Shown here piece after piece: positions 1 to 8,587 of a stretch of 64,000 nt of DNA. Source of the stretch: Planctomycetota bacterium. GTDB lineage: Bacteria; Planctomycetota; Phycisphaerae; UBA1845. The translations under genes were made by a program, and so were the position numbers. Position 1 is the stretch's first letter, and every line of letters begins with the position of its first letter. The stretch is taken from the NCBI GenBank assembly GCA_029558835.1, contig JAKQDH010000124.1:37662-101661 (forward strand), given 5' to 3'. The notes beneath the pieces are model-generated. The model did not search any database and was not told the origin of the DNA. It saw nothing but the letters and a program-made list of their open reading frames with translations.

Positions 1-1490
1 GCCCAGAGCGTCCTCGAATCATGCCAGACCTTTGTCTGGTGCCAGGTGGTCAGCGCGAGCGTTACAAGAACAAGGGCCGGGATGAACAACGCGACTGCCG
101 CTCCCGCCCGCAGGGGCCCCGGCGAGGGGCGAGCGGGCACCGCGTCCCCGTTCGCCGTGTCCTCTCCACCAGGGGAGAGAGGGGCCCCGTGAGACCCGTC
201 GTCAGTGCGGGCGGACACGAGGGGGCGCTTGCGTGCCGCCCGGTGCCAGAGGTGCAGCAGGCCGCCGGCGGCGACGATCGGCCAACCCATGCAGCTTACG
301 TATGAGTACCGTTCGGCCACAAACTGGGGGCCGCTTTGCGCGAAGCCGAGCACGGGCGCGACGGTCACCACATAGACGACGGCCGCCGCCGCCAGGGCGG
401 GAACACGGCGGTGATAACGCACGAGCAGGACGGCAGCCGCCGGCACCGCGACATATGTAAGTACATAGACCGCGCGCAGCGGGTCGAGCTGATAGGGCAG
501 GTCGTACGCAGGCCCCAGGTGCGTCGGCCAGAGGGTCTTGCCGATGTAGAATGCCAAGCCGAAGCAAGCCTGCACGATTCGGTCCAGCAGGCCCCATTCA
601 GCCAGACTGCGCATGGTGTCCACAGCCGACCGCTGGGCGATGCCTGCCATCACCGCAGCCGCAACGCCGAGCACCACTAACGGTATCTTCTGGGCCCAGA
701 GCGTGCGGTACGCCGGGGCGAACCAGTCTCGCAGTCGCGCGGGCAGGCGGCGCAGCGGATACACATCCAGCACCACAGTAATCACCACGAAGGACATGCC
801 CCACGCCTTGCACAGCAGCGACAACAGCAGCAGCGTGCAGCAGAGGACCAACGCGGGACGTGAGCGCAGGGCCGCCGCCCCCGGCCGCACGGCGCGCAAA
901 TACAGGAGCAGGGCGAGCAGCAGGAACAGGGTGCTGAGGACATCGCGCCGCTCGGACGCCCAGGCGACGGATTCCACCCGCAGCGGGTGGACGGCGAAGA
1001 GCAGAGCGGCTGCGGCAGCAGCCAGGCGCGAGGCGACAGGCATCTGAGCGGTCTCGTCGGGCCGCGCGGCCCGCAGCAGGCGCAACGCGACAAAGTACAG
1101 CAGCACGCCATTGAGGGCATGCAGGATCAGGTTATTGCGGTGGTAGCTCGAGGGCTGCGGGCCCGAGAGGTAGTGGTCGACCGCGGCCGACAGCCAGGTA
1201 AGGGGTTGATAATGCCCCATGAAAGTCGTCGTGAACATCCAGCGCAGGTGAGTGCTATCCAGGCCCTGGTACGCAGTGTTGCTGACGAAGAGGCGATCAT
1301 CGTCGAGGTTGACAAAGTCCGCATGCAGCGCGGGGTAGAACGCTGCGAAGCTCGCGAGTCCGACCAGCGCCGGCACGAGGAGTCGCAGCCAACGCGCAGG
1401 CCACCCAGGCACCGAGGCCGATCGATTCAGGGTCCGCGTCTGGCGCGACGGTCCGTCGGCACGCGCGGCTTGACAATTCGAGCGAGTCAT
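1..1490 (-). CDS. GT-C-type polytopic membrane protein, 3' end outside window
   Basis: The frame opens with ATG at 1490 and stays open to the left edge, so at least 496 residues are present and the C-terminus is missing. Residues about 35-55 form a first membrane helix, followed by a loop with the acidic motif NLDDDR and the motif GHYQPLTWLS. Then come many hydrophobic segments with FAVHPLRVESVAWASERRD and, further on, AERYSYVSCMGWP. This arrangement is typical of bacterial GT-C glycosyltransferase-like proteins related to TMTC/O-mannosyltransferases, which usually carry TPR repeats after the membrane part; those would lie outside the window. Likely role is transfer of sugar from a lipid carrier at the membrane, but donor and acceptor cannot be read. 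A weak purine-rich stretch precedes the ATG. No operon partner is visible downstream. Family assignment is fairly safe, function is inference. Confidence 0.75.
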   Translation of the reverse strand, partial: MTRSNCQAARADGPSRQTRTLNRSASVPGWPARWLRLLVPALVGLASFAAFYPALHADFVNLDDDRLFVSNTAYQGLDSTHLRWMFTTTFMGHYQPLTWLSAAVDHYLSGPQPSSYHRNNLILHALNGVLLYFVALRLLRAARPDETAQMPVASRLAAAAAALLFAVHPLRVESVAWASERRDVLSTLFLLLALLLYLRAVRPGAAALRSRPALVLCCTLLLLSLLCKAWGMSFVVITVVLDVYPLRRLPARLRDWFAPAYRTLWAQKIPLVVLGVAAAVMAGIAQRSAVDTMRSLAEWGLLDRIVQACFGLAFYIGKTLWPTHLGPAYDLPYQLDPLRAVYVLTYVAVPAAAVLLVRYHRRVPALAAAAVVYVVTVAPVLGFAQSGPQFVAERYSYVSCMGWPIVAAGGLLHLWHRAARKRPLVSARTDDGSHGAPLSPGGEDTANGDAVPARPSPGPLRAGAAVALFIPALVLVTLALTTWHQTKVWHDSRTLW

Positions 1491-1632
1491 AGGCGGCGCC
1501 CCTGTCCTTCTTACCGTGCCACTTGGCCTGTCACCAGGAGAGTGAGCATTCTCCGCCGCCCGCCGGGCCAACGGATTTCACCTCGGGAGAACCCCCGTCG
1601 CGCGTTCCGAACCTTGTCCTCGAGGGGCGTGG

Positions 1633-2394
1633 TCATCCAAAGAGCTTGTCGAAAGCCTTGGGATCCATCTTGTGGATGCCGTCCGCGAACTCGTTCACGT
1701 AGAACATGTCCGGAGAGAAGCGCTGCGCACGGACGCGGATCTCAAAGTTGGGGTGCTCCTTATCAGGATTGAACCGCGCGAGCCCGATGCCGAACAGCAT
1801 GCACAGTGCCTCAAGACGGTTGTAGTCGTCCAAAGAGACGGCGTTGGGTACCACCACGTACGACTTGCTGGCAAAAAGTCGATACGCGGCGGCCTGCCCG
1901 AACGCCACGACCGGTTGCTGAGGGTCTATCTTGAGCTCGGCCGCGACAATCTCGGGGGCGAACTTGATCCGGTCGGAGGCGAGGGGCTTGTAGACGCCGA
2001 CCACATCCGGCGTACCCCACTTCTTGCCAAGAGCCGCGCCGCCCAGCGGCAGCGCGACAGTCACCTCATCGAGCTCATTCATAAGCCAGTTGGCAAACGG
2101 CTCGTAGAAATCCTGCTCGCAGACTTTCGCAGAGGGGGCAACAGACGCCGTGGTGGTATCGGGCACGAAGGCGCGTGCGCCCGCGGGCATGAAAAGACCC
2201 CGACTGGGCTTGGCGATGTCCTGGGGGAAGCGCGCGGCCAAGTCGAACACAGCGCCGTAGACGGTGTTGATTGGTGTTTCGGGGTTGGCGTCGACGATGC
2301 TCTTGGCAAGGTCATTATAGCGAATACCATTTGGGTGGTCGCCTACGATCTGCCGTCCCAGATCGCGAATCTCCTTCACAGACAACTTGGCCAT
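1633..2394 (-). CDS. HARE-like winged-helix plus PD-(D/E)XK nuclease-fold protein
   Basis: A 253-residue protein in two parts. Residues about 1-75 look like a HARE/HB1-type winged helix (GIRYNDLAKSIVDANPETP, then GLFMPAG). Residues about 92-250 look like a restriction-endonuclease fold: TPD at 128-130, ExK as AELK at 152-155, then a Q-containing helix (GQAAAYRLF) and a beta strand, which is the usual order of PD-(D/E)XK elements. This is known from predicted DNA-binding or DNA-cutting proteins of uncharacterised families. The gene stands alone between a membrane glycosyltransferase and a PLP enzyme, with no methyltransferase next to it, so it is not an obvious restriction-modification pair. 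Role in repair, defence or regulation is open. The ATG at 2394 is the natural start, since the winged helix begins within a few residues. Confidence 0.7.
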   Translation of the reverse strand: MAKLSVKEIRDLGRQIVGDHPNGIRYNDLAKSIVDANPETPINTVYGAVFDLAARFPQDIAKPSRGLFMPAGARAFVPDTTTASVAPSAKVCEQDFYEPFANWLMNELDEVTVALPLGGAALGKKWGTPDVVGVYKPLASDRIKFAPEIVAAELKIDPQQPVVAFGQAAAYRLFASKSYVVVPNAVSLDDYNRLEALCMLFGIGLARFNPDKEHPNFEIRVRAQRFSPDMFYVNEFADGIHKMDPKAFDKLFG

Positions 2395-2466
2395 CGCACT
2401 GCCTCCCTTGCCCCCGACCGGCAGCTACAAGCAACGTCATCCTACCTCGCAGTACCCAGCAGGCAA

Positions 2467-2568
2467 GGCGGCAGGATGGTCGAAGCGAGCGCGCCGGTGC
2501 TCCGTCCCCGCCCCTGCCCGGCGCACGCGGACAGCCGGCATGGCGGCGCTGCGCTTGGCCATGCCACC
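2467..2568. repeat. REPIN-like family A, copy 1 (partner arm degenerate)
   Basis: The segment 2538-2568 is a perfect conserved arm of family A on the minus strand, beginning GCATGGCGGCGCTGCGC and ending GCCATGCCACC. A weakly similar partner arm is at about 2467-2498. The pair lies in the gap between the minus-strand genes at 1633 and 2608. Confidence 0.7.
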
Positions 2569-2607
2569 CGATACGCCGGTCCGTTGCGCAGACCGCACCC
2601 GCTTGCT

Positions 2608-4053
2608 TCACGACACCGCGACGGCCACGCCGGTCTTGACCTTGCGCAGCGCCTGGTCCAGATCGGCGATGATGTCGTCCGGGTGCTCGCCGCCCACGCA
2701 GAGACGGACGAGGTTGCCGGGGATGTTGGCGAGCTTGCGCCCGGCTTCGCCCTGCTGCTGGTGGGTTGAGATCGCCGGAATCGTGGCGACGCTCTTGATG
2801 CGGCCCAGGTCGGTCGCCCGCCAGACGCGCTGCAGGCCGTCGAAGAACTTCCGCGTCCGCTCGGCCCCGCCGCGGACGCAGAACGACATCAGGTGCCCGT
2901 AGCGATTGACCGGCCGGCCGTACTGCTCGTCGTACTCCGCGTCCACCAGCCAGAGGTACTTGCTGGCAAGCTCATGGAGCGGATGCTCCGGCAGGCCCAG
3001 GTACTGCACGCTCTCCACCTGCGGATGCGTGGAGAGGAACTGGGCGACCTTCATCGTGTTGCGGCTCATCAGGTCCATCTTCGAGCGCAGCGTGCGCATG
3101 TCGTTGAGGGTCAGGATGGCCTGCATGGGATGCAGGTTCGGTCCGTAGTCGCGGTTGGGAAGGTACTTAATATACAGCGCGAAGTCCTTCTTGAGAAACT
3201 CGTTGTCGATCGAGGTGACGATGCCGCGGCGAGCGATGACCGCGCCGCAAACGCCGAAGCCGCTGGTGGTCAGGCTCTTGGTAGCGCTCTGCACCACAAT
3301 GTCCGCGCCGTGACAGATCGGGCGCAGCAGGGCGGGCGTGGCCACCGTGGTGTCGCAGATGAGCGGCAGGTTGTGGCTGTGGGCGAGGTCCGCGACGGCC
3401 TGCACGTCGAAGAAACCCTGGCCGGGGTTGCTGGGCAGTTCCCCGTAGAGGAAACGGGTGTTCTTGTCGATGCGTGAAGCCCACTCGTCGATGTTGGTGG
3501 GGTCCTGAATCCAGCGGCACTCGATGTCGCGCTCCTCCATGAGGCGAACGTTGAACTGCTGGAACGTGCCGCCGTAGCACTGGGCAGTGGCCAGGAAGTT
3601 GCGCGGCTCGTGCTTGTGGTGGAAGCGGTGCACGAGGAACGGCTGCACCGCGGTCATGATAGCGGCCATGCCGGAGGAGGTCGAGCAGCAGGACGTCTCC
3701 GCGTCCGACCCGTAAGCCTCCAGCAAAGCCAGCGCCCACTCGTAGTAGTACGTGGAAGGGTTGGCGATGCGCGAGTAACACCAGGTGGGGATCAGATAGG
3801 CGAGGGCGGCCGCCATCTCGTCGGAGTCGCGGTAGGCCTGGGAACTGCTGAGGAACATAGGTTCGATGATGGCGCCCTGGTAGTCATCCAGGGACTCCTG
3901 CACCGAGTAGAGCCCGTGGACGGCGATGGTGTCGAACTTCCACTTCTTGACGACCTCGCGGACGTAGCGGTCGCGCCGGGCGAGGTACTCGTTGTTCTGG
4001 TCGATGTAGCGTTGCATCCCCGGAGTGATATGGACTTCGTCACCGCCGTACAT
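2608..4053 (-). CDS. Cys/Met metabolism PLP-dependent lyase/synthase family protein
   Basis: A 481-residue fold-type I PLP enzyme of the cystathionine gamma-synthase/gamma-lyase family. Visible motifs are YSRIANPST (93-101), the PLP-ring-stacking region and SSGMAAI around 125-132, the PLP aspartate in CDTT at 233-236, and the Schiff-base lysine in QSATKSLTTSG (Lys259). It is longer at the N-terminus than typical 380-420 residue members. Family members act in transsulfuration, methionine gamma-lysis or O-acetylhomoserine sulfhydrylation; the exact substrate cannot be assigned from motifs. The start at 4053 is chosen because GAGGAG lies just upstream; an in-frame extension further upstream would read through a dispersed palindromic repeat and is rejected. 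It is divergent to thrC, another PLP enzyme of the aspartate-family amino acids, which hints at methionine/threonine metabolism. Confidence 0.85.
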   Translation of the reverse strand: MYGGDEVHITPGMQRYIDQNNEYLARRDRYVREVVKKWKFDTIAVHGLYSVQESLDDYQGAIIEPMFLSSSQAYRDSDEMAAALAYLIPTWCYSRIANPSTYYYEWALALLEAYGSDAETSCCSTSSGMAAIMTAVQPFLVHRFHHKHEPRNFLATAQCYGGTFQQFNVRLMEERDIECRWIQDPTNIDEWASRIDKNTRFLYGELPSNPGQGFFDVQAVADLAHSHNLPLICDTTVATPALLRPICHGADIVVQSATKSLTTSGFGVCGAVIARRGIVTSIDNEFLKKDFALYIKYLPNRDYGPNLHPMQAILTLNDMRTLRSKMDLMSRNTMKVAQFLSTHPQVESVQYLGLPEHPLHELASKYLWLVDAEYDEQYGRPVNRYGHLMSFCVRGGAERTRKFFDGLQRVWRATDLGRIKSVATIPAISTHQQQGEAGRKLANIPGNLVRLCVGGEHPDDIIADLDQALRKVKTGVAVAVS

Positions 4054-4163
4054 GATCGTCTCCTCATCAAACCAGGTCCGGTTGCGGCGGACCTTTGCCA
4101 GCCTGCCCGCGGGCCGCCGCCGAAGCGGAACAGCCGCAGTCACCCGGGCGCTTCGCGTTCCGG

Positions 4164-4250
4164 GCGGCATGCCGAGGCTCGCCCCAGGCGAGCGCCGGCA
4201 TGCCATGCTCCCGGAGCAGCATGGCGGCGCTGCGCTTGGCCATGCCACCC
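4164..4250. repeat. REPIN-like family A, copy 2
   Basis: Two inverted arms. The conserved arm is 4219-4250 (minus orientation, GCATGGCGGCGCTGCGC...GCCACC) and a GGCATGCC-bounded partner arm is at about 4164-4204. It sits in the divergent gap between the PLP enzyme and thrC, so any promoters of both genes lie beside it. Confidence 0.75.
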
Positions 4251-4504
4251 CTGCGGAACGTCATTTTACCGACAGACGGCAGGCGTTACCAGCATCCGGC
4301 GTGCCAGTCAACGTGCCGGCGGCAGCGCGGGCTCGCCCCGGTGGCGCCGGCCACGAGAAGCCGACGCGACACGTGCCACGGGGCGGATGCCGCAGACCCG
4401 GCCGCGACCGGCCGCGCTTGCCGCGAGGGCGGAACTTCCGTAACCTGCGTTCATGGCGCTCCCGGTCGGGTAGGGCCCGGACCAGCTGCACGGAATCGAC
4501 AGGT

Positions 4505-5887
4505 ATGACTTCGCCGCGTTTCTACAGCACGAACCACGAAACCGACCCGGTGGACTTGGCGCACGCGCTGCTGCAAGGCCAGGCCGGCGACCGGGGGCTG
4601 TTCATGCCGGACCGCTTCCCGCCGCTCGGGCCGAGGGAGCCGGCTCAGTGGGCCGAGTGGTCTTATGCCCGGATCGCGGCGGCCGTGCTGAGCCGGTTCA
4701 CGGAAGGCATGCTCACGCCGGAACGGTTGGCGGCCCTGTGTGAGGACGCCTACGACTACGAGGTGCCGCTGGAGCAGGTGAGCGGGCGTCAGTACCTCAT
4801 GCGTCTGGACCAGGGGCCGACCGCGTCGTTCAAGGACTTCGCCGCCCGGATGATGGCCCGCTGGATGGGGGCGTTGATGCAGGGGCAAGACGGGGAGCTG
4901 GTGATCCTGACGGCCACGTCGGGGGACACCGGCAGCGCGGTGGCGCATGCGTATCATGGGCTGGCGCGGACGCACGTGGTGGTGCTCTTCCCGATCGCGG
5001 AGGTGTCCACGCGGCAACGCCAGCAGATGACCACGATCGGCGGGAACGTGACGACGATCGGCATCGAGGGCAAGTTCGACGATTGCCAGGCGATGGTGAA
5101 GCGGGCGTTCGCAGACCCGGCGCTGGCGGGCATCCGACTGACCTCGGCGAACTCGATCAACATCGGTCGGCTGCTGCCGCAGTCGGTGTACTACGTGTAC
5201 GCTTACGCGAAACTCGCCCGCGCGGAGGCAGGGGAGCCGATCATCTTCTCGGTGCCGTCGGGCAATTTCGGCGACATGATGGGGGCGGTGTTCGCGTGGC
5301 GGATGGGGCTGCCGGTACGGCAGCTGGTGGTGGCCACCAACGCCAACGACGAAGTCCCGATCTTCCTGCTGACGGGCAAGTACGAGAAGATCGTGCCGTC
5401 GCGGGTGTGCATCTCGAACGCGATGAACGTCGGACACCCGTCGAACCTGGCGCGGCTGGTGGACGTGTACGGGGGCTGGATGGACGAGACGGGGCGGATG
5501 CGCACGCCGCCGGACATGCAGCGCCTGCGGCACGATCTCTATGCCGTCAGCATCAGTGACGACGAGACGCGGGCGACCATCAAGGACGCGCACACGCGGT
5601 TCGGGACGGTGCTGGAGCCGCACGGGGCCGTGGGCTGGGCGGGCTTGCAGCGTTACCTCGCGGAGCATCCGGAGGACAACGAGACGCTGATGGTGTCCGT
5701 GGAGACCGCGCATCCGGCGAAGTTCCCCGAGGAAATCCAGGCGGCGATCGGCCTCGACCCACCACCGCCGCCGAGCCTGCAAGGGTTGGAGGGCCGACCG
5801 GAACACTACCCGGTCATGTCCACGCAGTACGAGCCGTTCCGCGATTGGCTCAAGAATGACGAATGGCGAAGAGCGAGCAGCGAATGA
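4505..5887 (+). CDS. thrC: threonine synthase
   Basis: A 460-residue PLP enzyme converting O-phosphohomoserine to threonine, the last step of threonine synthesis. The N-terminus has the family pattern FYSTNHETDPVDLAHALLQG with DRGLFMP; the Schiff-base lysine is Lys110 in DQGPTASFKDFAARMM. Phosphate-binding and catalytic-fold motifs follow: TATSGDTGSAVAHA, VVLFP, GIEGKFDDCQ, TSANSINIGRLLPQ and VPSGNFGDMMGA. Length fits the long fungal/E. coli-like class. The ATG at 4505 is used because the conserved N-terminus begins there; upstream codons are repeat-derived or low complexity. No other threonine pathway gene is adjacent. The 3' end reads into short GATTG-type direct repeats. Confidence 0.95.
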   Translation: MTSPRFYSTNHETDPVDLAHALLQGQAGDRGLFMPDRFPPLGPREPAQWAEWSYARIAAAVLSRFTEGMLTPERLAALCEDAYDYEVPLEQVSGRQYLMRLDQGPTASFKDFAARMMARWMGALMQGQDGELVILTATSGDTGSAVAHAYHGLARTHVVVLFPIAEVSTRQRQQMTTIGGNVTTIGIEGKFDDCQAMVKRAFADPALAGIRLTSANSINIGRLLPQSVYYVYAYAKLARAEAGEPIIFSVPSGNFGDMMGAVFAWRMGLPVRQLVVATNANDEVPIFLLTGKYEKIVPSRVCISNAMNVGHPSNLARLVDVYGGWMDETGRMRTPPDMQRLRHDLYAVSISDDETRATIKDAHTRFGTVLEPHGAVGWAGLQRYLAEHPEDNETLMVSVETAHPAKFPEEIQAAIGLDPPPPPSLQGLEGRPEHYPVMSTQYEPFRDWLKNDEWRRASSE

Positions 5888-5910
5888 GGGAAGCAAGCGG
5901 CAAGCGGATT

Positions 5911-5941
5911 TTCGATTGACGATTGGCGATTGTCGATTGCT
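5911..5941. repeat. short CGATTG-type direct repeats
   Basis: Four imperfect 7-8 bp units of CGATTGA/GATTGTC type follow thrC. The same motif recurs at 7744-7764 after hutU and inverted at 8454-8470, so it is a small intergenic repeat family. No gene is seen in the gap. Confidence 0.5.
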
Positions 5942-5970
5942 TGCTCCACTGCCGGCGGCCCTTCTATAAT
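5941..5970 (+). promoter_or_regulatory. putative sigma70-type promoter of hutU
   Basis: TTGCTC at 5941-5946 and a consensus TATAAT at 5965-5970 are separated by 18 bp. They lie about 100 bp before the hutU start. Prediction from sequence only. Confidence 0.5.
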
Positions 5971-6068
5971 CGCCCGCCTGGCGGACGCAAGTTCCCTGGC
6001 CGTGCTGGTCGTGGGTGGCTCGCGTCGGCGTCTCCGACGGGCTGCTGTCCGGAGAGGAGTTGCTCACC

Positions 6069-7745
6069 ATGACTACGCCTGCTGCGATTACACCGATGTA
6101 CGATCCGACGCGCAAGGTCCGTGCCCCGCACGGCACGACGCTGTCCTGCAAGGGTTGGCAGCAGGAGGCCGCCTTGCGGCTGCTGATGAACAACCTCGAT
6201 GCCGAGGTCGGTGAGAACCCGGCCGCGTTGATCGTCTACGGCGGTAGCGGACGCGCCGCCCGAAGCTGGCCGGATTTCGATCGCATCGTGGCCGCCCTGC
6301 GCCGCCTCGAAAACGACGAGACCCTGCTGGTGCAGTCGGGCCGGGCGGTCGGCGTGGTCAAGACACACCTCGACGCCCCGCGGGTGCTGATCTCGAACTC
6401 CATGCTGGTGCCGAAGTGGGCGACCTGGGAGGAGTTCCGGCGGCTGGAGGCAGCCGGCCTGACCATGTACGGCCAGATGACGGCCGGGAGCTGGATCTAC
6501 ATCGGGACGCAGGGGATTCTGCAAGGCACGTACGAGACCTTCGGCGCCTGCGCCCGGAAGCACTTCGGCGGCTCACTGAAGGGTAGGCTGCTGGTAACCG
6601 GCGGACTCGGCGGCATGGGCGGTGCTCAGCCGCTCGCCTGCACCATGAATGAGGGCGCCTGCCTCTGCATCGAGGTGGACAACGCCCGCATCGAACGCCG
6701 CCTGCGCACGAAGTACCTGGACCGCTGGACCGCCAGTCTCGACGAAGCGCTGAACTGGCTGAGCGATGCGCAGAAGAAGGGCACGCCGCTGTCCGTCGGC
6801 CTGCTGGGCAACTGTGCCGACGTGCTGCCCGAGCTGGTTCGCCGCAACGTCACGCCGGACGTGCTCACCGACCAGACCTCGGCCCACGATGCGCTCAACG
6901 GGTACGTGCCCAACGGCATGGGCTACGACGCGGCCCTCGCCTTGCGGCAGAGCGACCCGCAGCGCTACATCAGGGAGTCCATGCGTTCGATGGCCGAGCA
7001 CGTCCGCGCCATGCTTCAGTTGCAGCAGCGCGGGGCCGTCACGTTTGACTACGGCAACAACATCCGCGCCCAGGCGCAGCTCGCCGGCGTGCAGAACGCG
7101 TTTGATTTCAGCGGCTTCGTCCCGCTGTTCATTCGCCCGCTCTTCTGCGAGGGGCAGGGGCCGTTTCGCTGGGTGGCGCTGTCGGGTGATCCGCGTGACA
7201 TCGCCCGCACGGACCGGGCGGTGCTGGAGACGTTCCCGCACAACGAGCACCTGTGCCGCTGGATTCGTCTGGCCGGGGAGCGCGTCGCGTTTCAGGGGTT
7301 GCCGGCGCGCATCTGCTGGCTCGGCTACGGCGAGCGGGCAAAGATGGGCCTGGTCTTCAACGATCTGGTGGCGAAGGGCGAGATATCCGCGCCGATTGCC
7401 ATTGGGCGGGACCATCTCGATTGCGGCTCGGTAGCCTCACCCAACCGTGAGACCGAGGGGATGAAGGACGGCTCCGACGCGATTGCGGATTGGCCGATCC
7501 TCAACGCTCTGCTCAATACCGCCTGCGGAGCGAGCTGGGTCTCGGTTCATCACGGCGGCGGCGTGGGCATCGGCTATGCGATTCACGCGGGCCAGGTCAT
7601 CGTCGCGGACGGCACGCGGGAGGCCGCCCGTCGCCTCGAACGCGTCCTGACGGCCGATCCGGCCACGGGCGTCATCCGCCACGTGGACGCCGGCTACGAG
7701 GAGGCCGTCAGGGTAGCCCGCGAGCGCGGCGTGCAAGTCCCATAG
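6069..7745 (+). CDS. hutU: urocanate hydratase
   Basis: A 558-residue enzyme of histidine degradation that hydrates urocanate to imidazolonepropionate with a tightly bound NAD. The family motifs are nearly continuous: [53 protein letters not shown] (138-156), [12 protein letters not shown] (177-188), a [10 protein letters not shown] loop, [11 protein letters not shown], and the active-site cysteine Cys416 in [16 protein letters not shown]. The end has [19 protein letters not shown]. Length matches the family. The ATG at 6069 is preceded by GGAGAGGAG at the right distance, so it is preferred over an upstream alternative. hutH, hutI and hutG are not in the window, so the pathway genes are scattered or the enzyme stands alone here. 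Confidence 0.97.
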   Translation: MTTPAAITPMYDPTRKVRAPHGTTLSCKGWQQEAALRLLMNNLDAEVGENPAALIVYGGSGRAARSWPDFDRIVAALRRLENDETLLVQSGRAVGVVKTHLDAPRVLISNSMLVPKWATWEEFRRLEAAGLTMYGQMTAGSWIYIGTQGILQGTYETFGACARKHFGGSLKGRLLVTGGLGGMGGAQPLACTMNEGACLCIEVDNARIERRLRTKYLDRWTASLDEALNWLSDAQKKGTPLSVGLLGNCADVLPELVRRNVTPDVLTDQTSAHDALNGYVPNGMGYDAALALRQSDPQRYIRESMRSMAEHVRAMLQLQQRGAVTFDYGNNIRAQAQLAGVQNAFDFSGFVPLFIRPLFCEGQGPFRWVALSGDPRDIARTDRAVLETFPHNEHLCRWIRLAGERVAFQGLPARICWLGYGERAKMGLVFNDLVAKGEISAPIAIGRDHLDCGSVASPNRETEGMKDGSDAIADWPILNALLNTACGASWVSVHHGGGVGIGYAIHAGQVIVADGTREAARRLERVLTADPATGVIRHVDAGYEEAVRVARERGVQVP

Positions 7746-7778
7746 ATTGTCGATTGTCGATTGCAGCGCGGGTCGGTG

Positions 7779-8276
7779 ATGCCTCAGTACGGCGGTGAAC
7801 CTGTGGACGACTTCGAACGTTTCGGGGAGCCCGCCCCGGCCACTAGCCACCTGGACACACCTGAGGACGACTTCGAGACCGAGCGGCGCTATCGCCGCGC
7901 GACGATGGAGATCATGGTCACCGCCGGTTGCGGGCTGGGGGTTGTCTACTTCGGCCTGTTTGCCGCCCTCGACGCGTCGATCAGGGCCGCCGAGGAGTTC
8001 GTTCGCACCGGGTCCCTGCGGCAAGTCCTGGCTCCCTACGTGCTCTTCGGTTTGCTCGCCCCGTTGCTGGGCTGGGCAATCGGTTGGCTCGGCGACAGGC
8101 GTGGCGCGCAGACCCTGTTGCCGGCGAGCATGGGCTGCGCTCTGGCCGCGCTGGTCGGTTTCGCGCTGAGCTTTACGGTTTTCCATCCGCTGCCGGCGTC
8201 GGCGAAATACGTCTTCCTCGGCGTGTTGGTGCTGATGGTGGCAGCCGCCGCTTTTCGGGACAACCTGACGCAGTGA
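7779..8276 (+). CDS. small polytopic membrane protein of unknown function
   Basis: A 165-residue protein with an acidic soluble N-terminus (about 45 residues, rich in D and E) and four predicted hydrophobic segments: near residues 47-68, 87-110, 117-140 and 143-160. No enzyme motif is recognised. It follows hutU by about 33 bp on the same strand, so it may be cotranscribed, but nothing links it to histidine breakdown. ATG at 7779 is preferred; a TTG 18 bp upstream is possible. Good codon bias and a clear membrane pattern support a real gene. Confidence 0.6.
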   Translation: MPQYGGEPVDDFERFGEPAPATSHLDTPEDDFETERRYRRATMEIMVTAGCGLGVVYFGLFAALDASIRAAEEFVRTGSLRQVLAPYVLFGLLAPLLGWAIGWLGDRRGAQTLLPASMGCALAALVGFALSFTVFHPLPASAKYVFLGVLVLMVAAAAFRDNLTQ

Positions 8277-8505
8277 GCATGGCCTGGAGGCGGTCGGCGA
8301 GGAACGCGCCGAATCACCCGAGGCCGCGGTCACCGGGCCTGCGTGCGGAGGCCTCGTCCACGTACGGCAACGTCCGGTACCCACCGAGGCCCCTTGGTGA
8401 GGCGGCGTGGGGATGGTGTTCGCGCCACTCCCCCTCCACCGCCCGTGGCAAGCCACAATCGACAATCGATACTGCGTTTCTCCGCTGCCCGTCGGGCCGC
8501 CGGGC
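8277..8505. other. gap without a gene
   Basis: No coding frame with protein-like composition was found. The stretch holds an inverted GACAATCGAT repeat near 8458-8470 and GC-rich, partly palindromic sequence of the kind common between genes in this window. Confidence 0.5.
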
Positions 8506-8535
8506 TTGAACGCACCCGGCGGTTTGCGATACACT
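8506..8535 (+). promoter_or_regulatory. putative promoter of the TPR-sialidase gene
   Basis: TTGAAC at 8506-8511 and TACACT at 8530-8535, spacing 18 bp, about 50 bp before the start codon at 8588. Prediction only. Confidence 0.45.
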
Positions 8536-8587
8536 GGCGGCGTGGGACCGTGGGGCCGAACCGGGGCCTTTCTCTGGGGGATTTGCC

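Noticed and set aside
4451..6193. Minus-strand open frame of 580 codons at 4.5-6.2 kb
   Set aside because: Antisense of thrC, with composition typical of GC-rich shadow frames.
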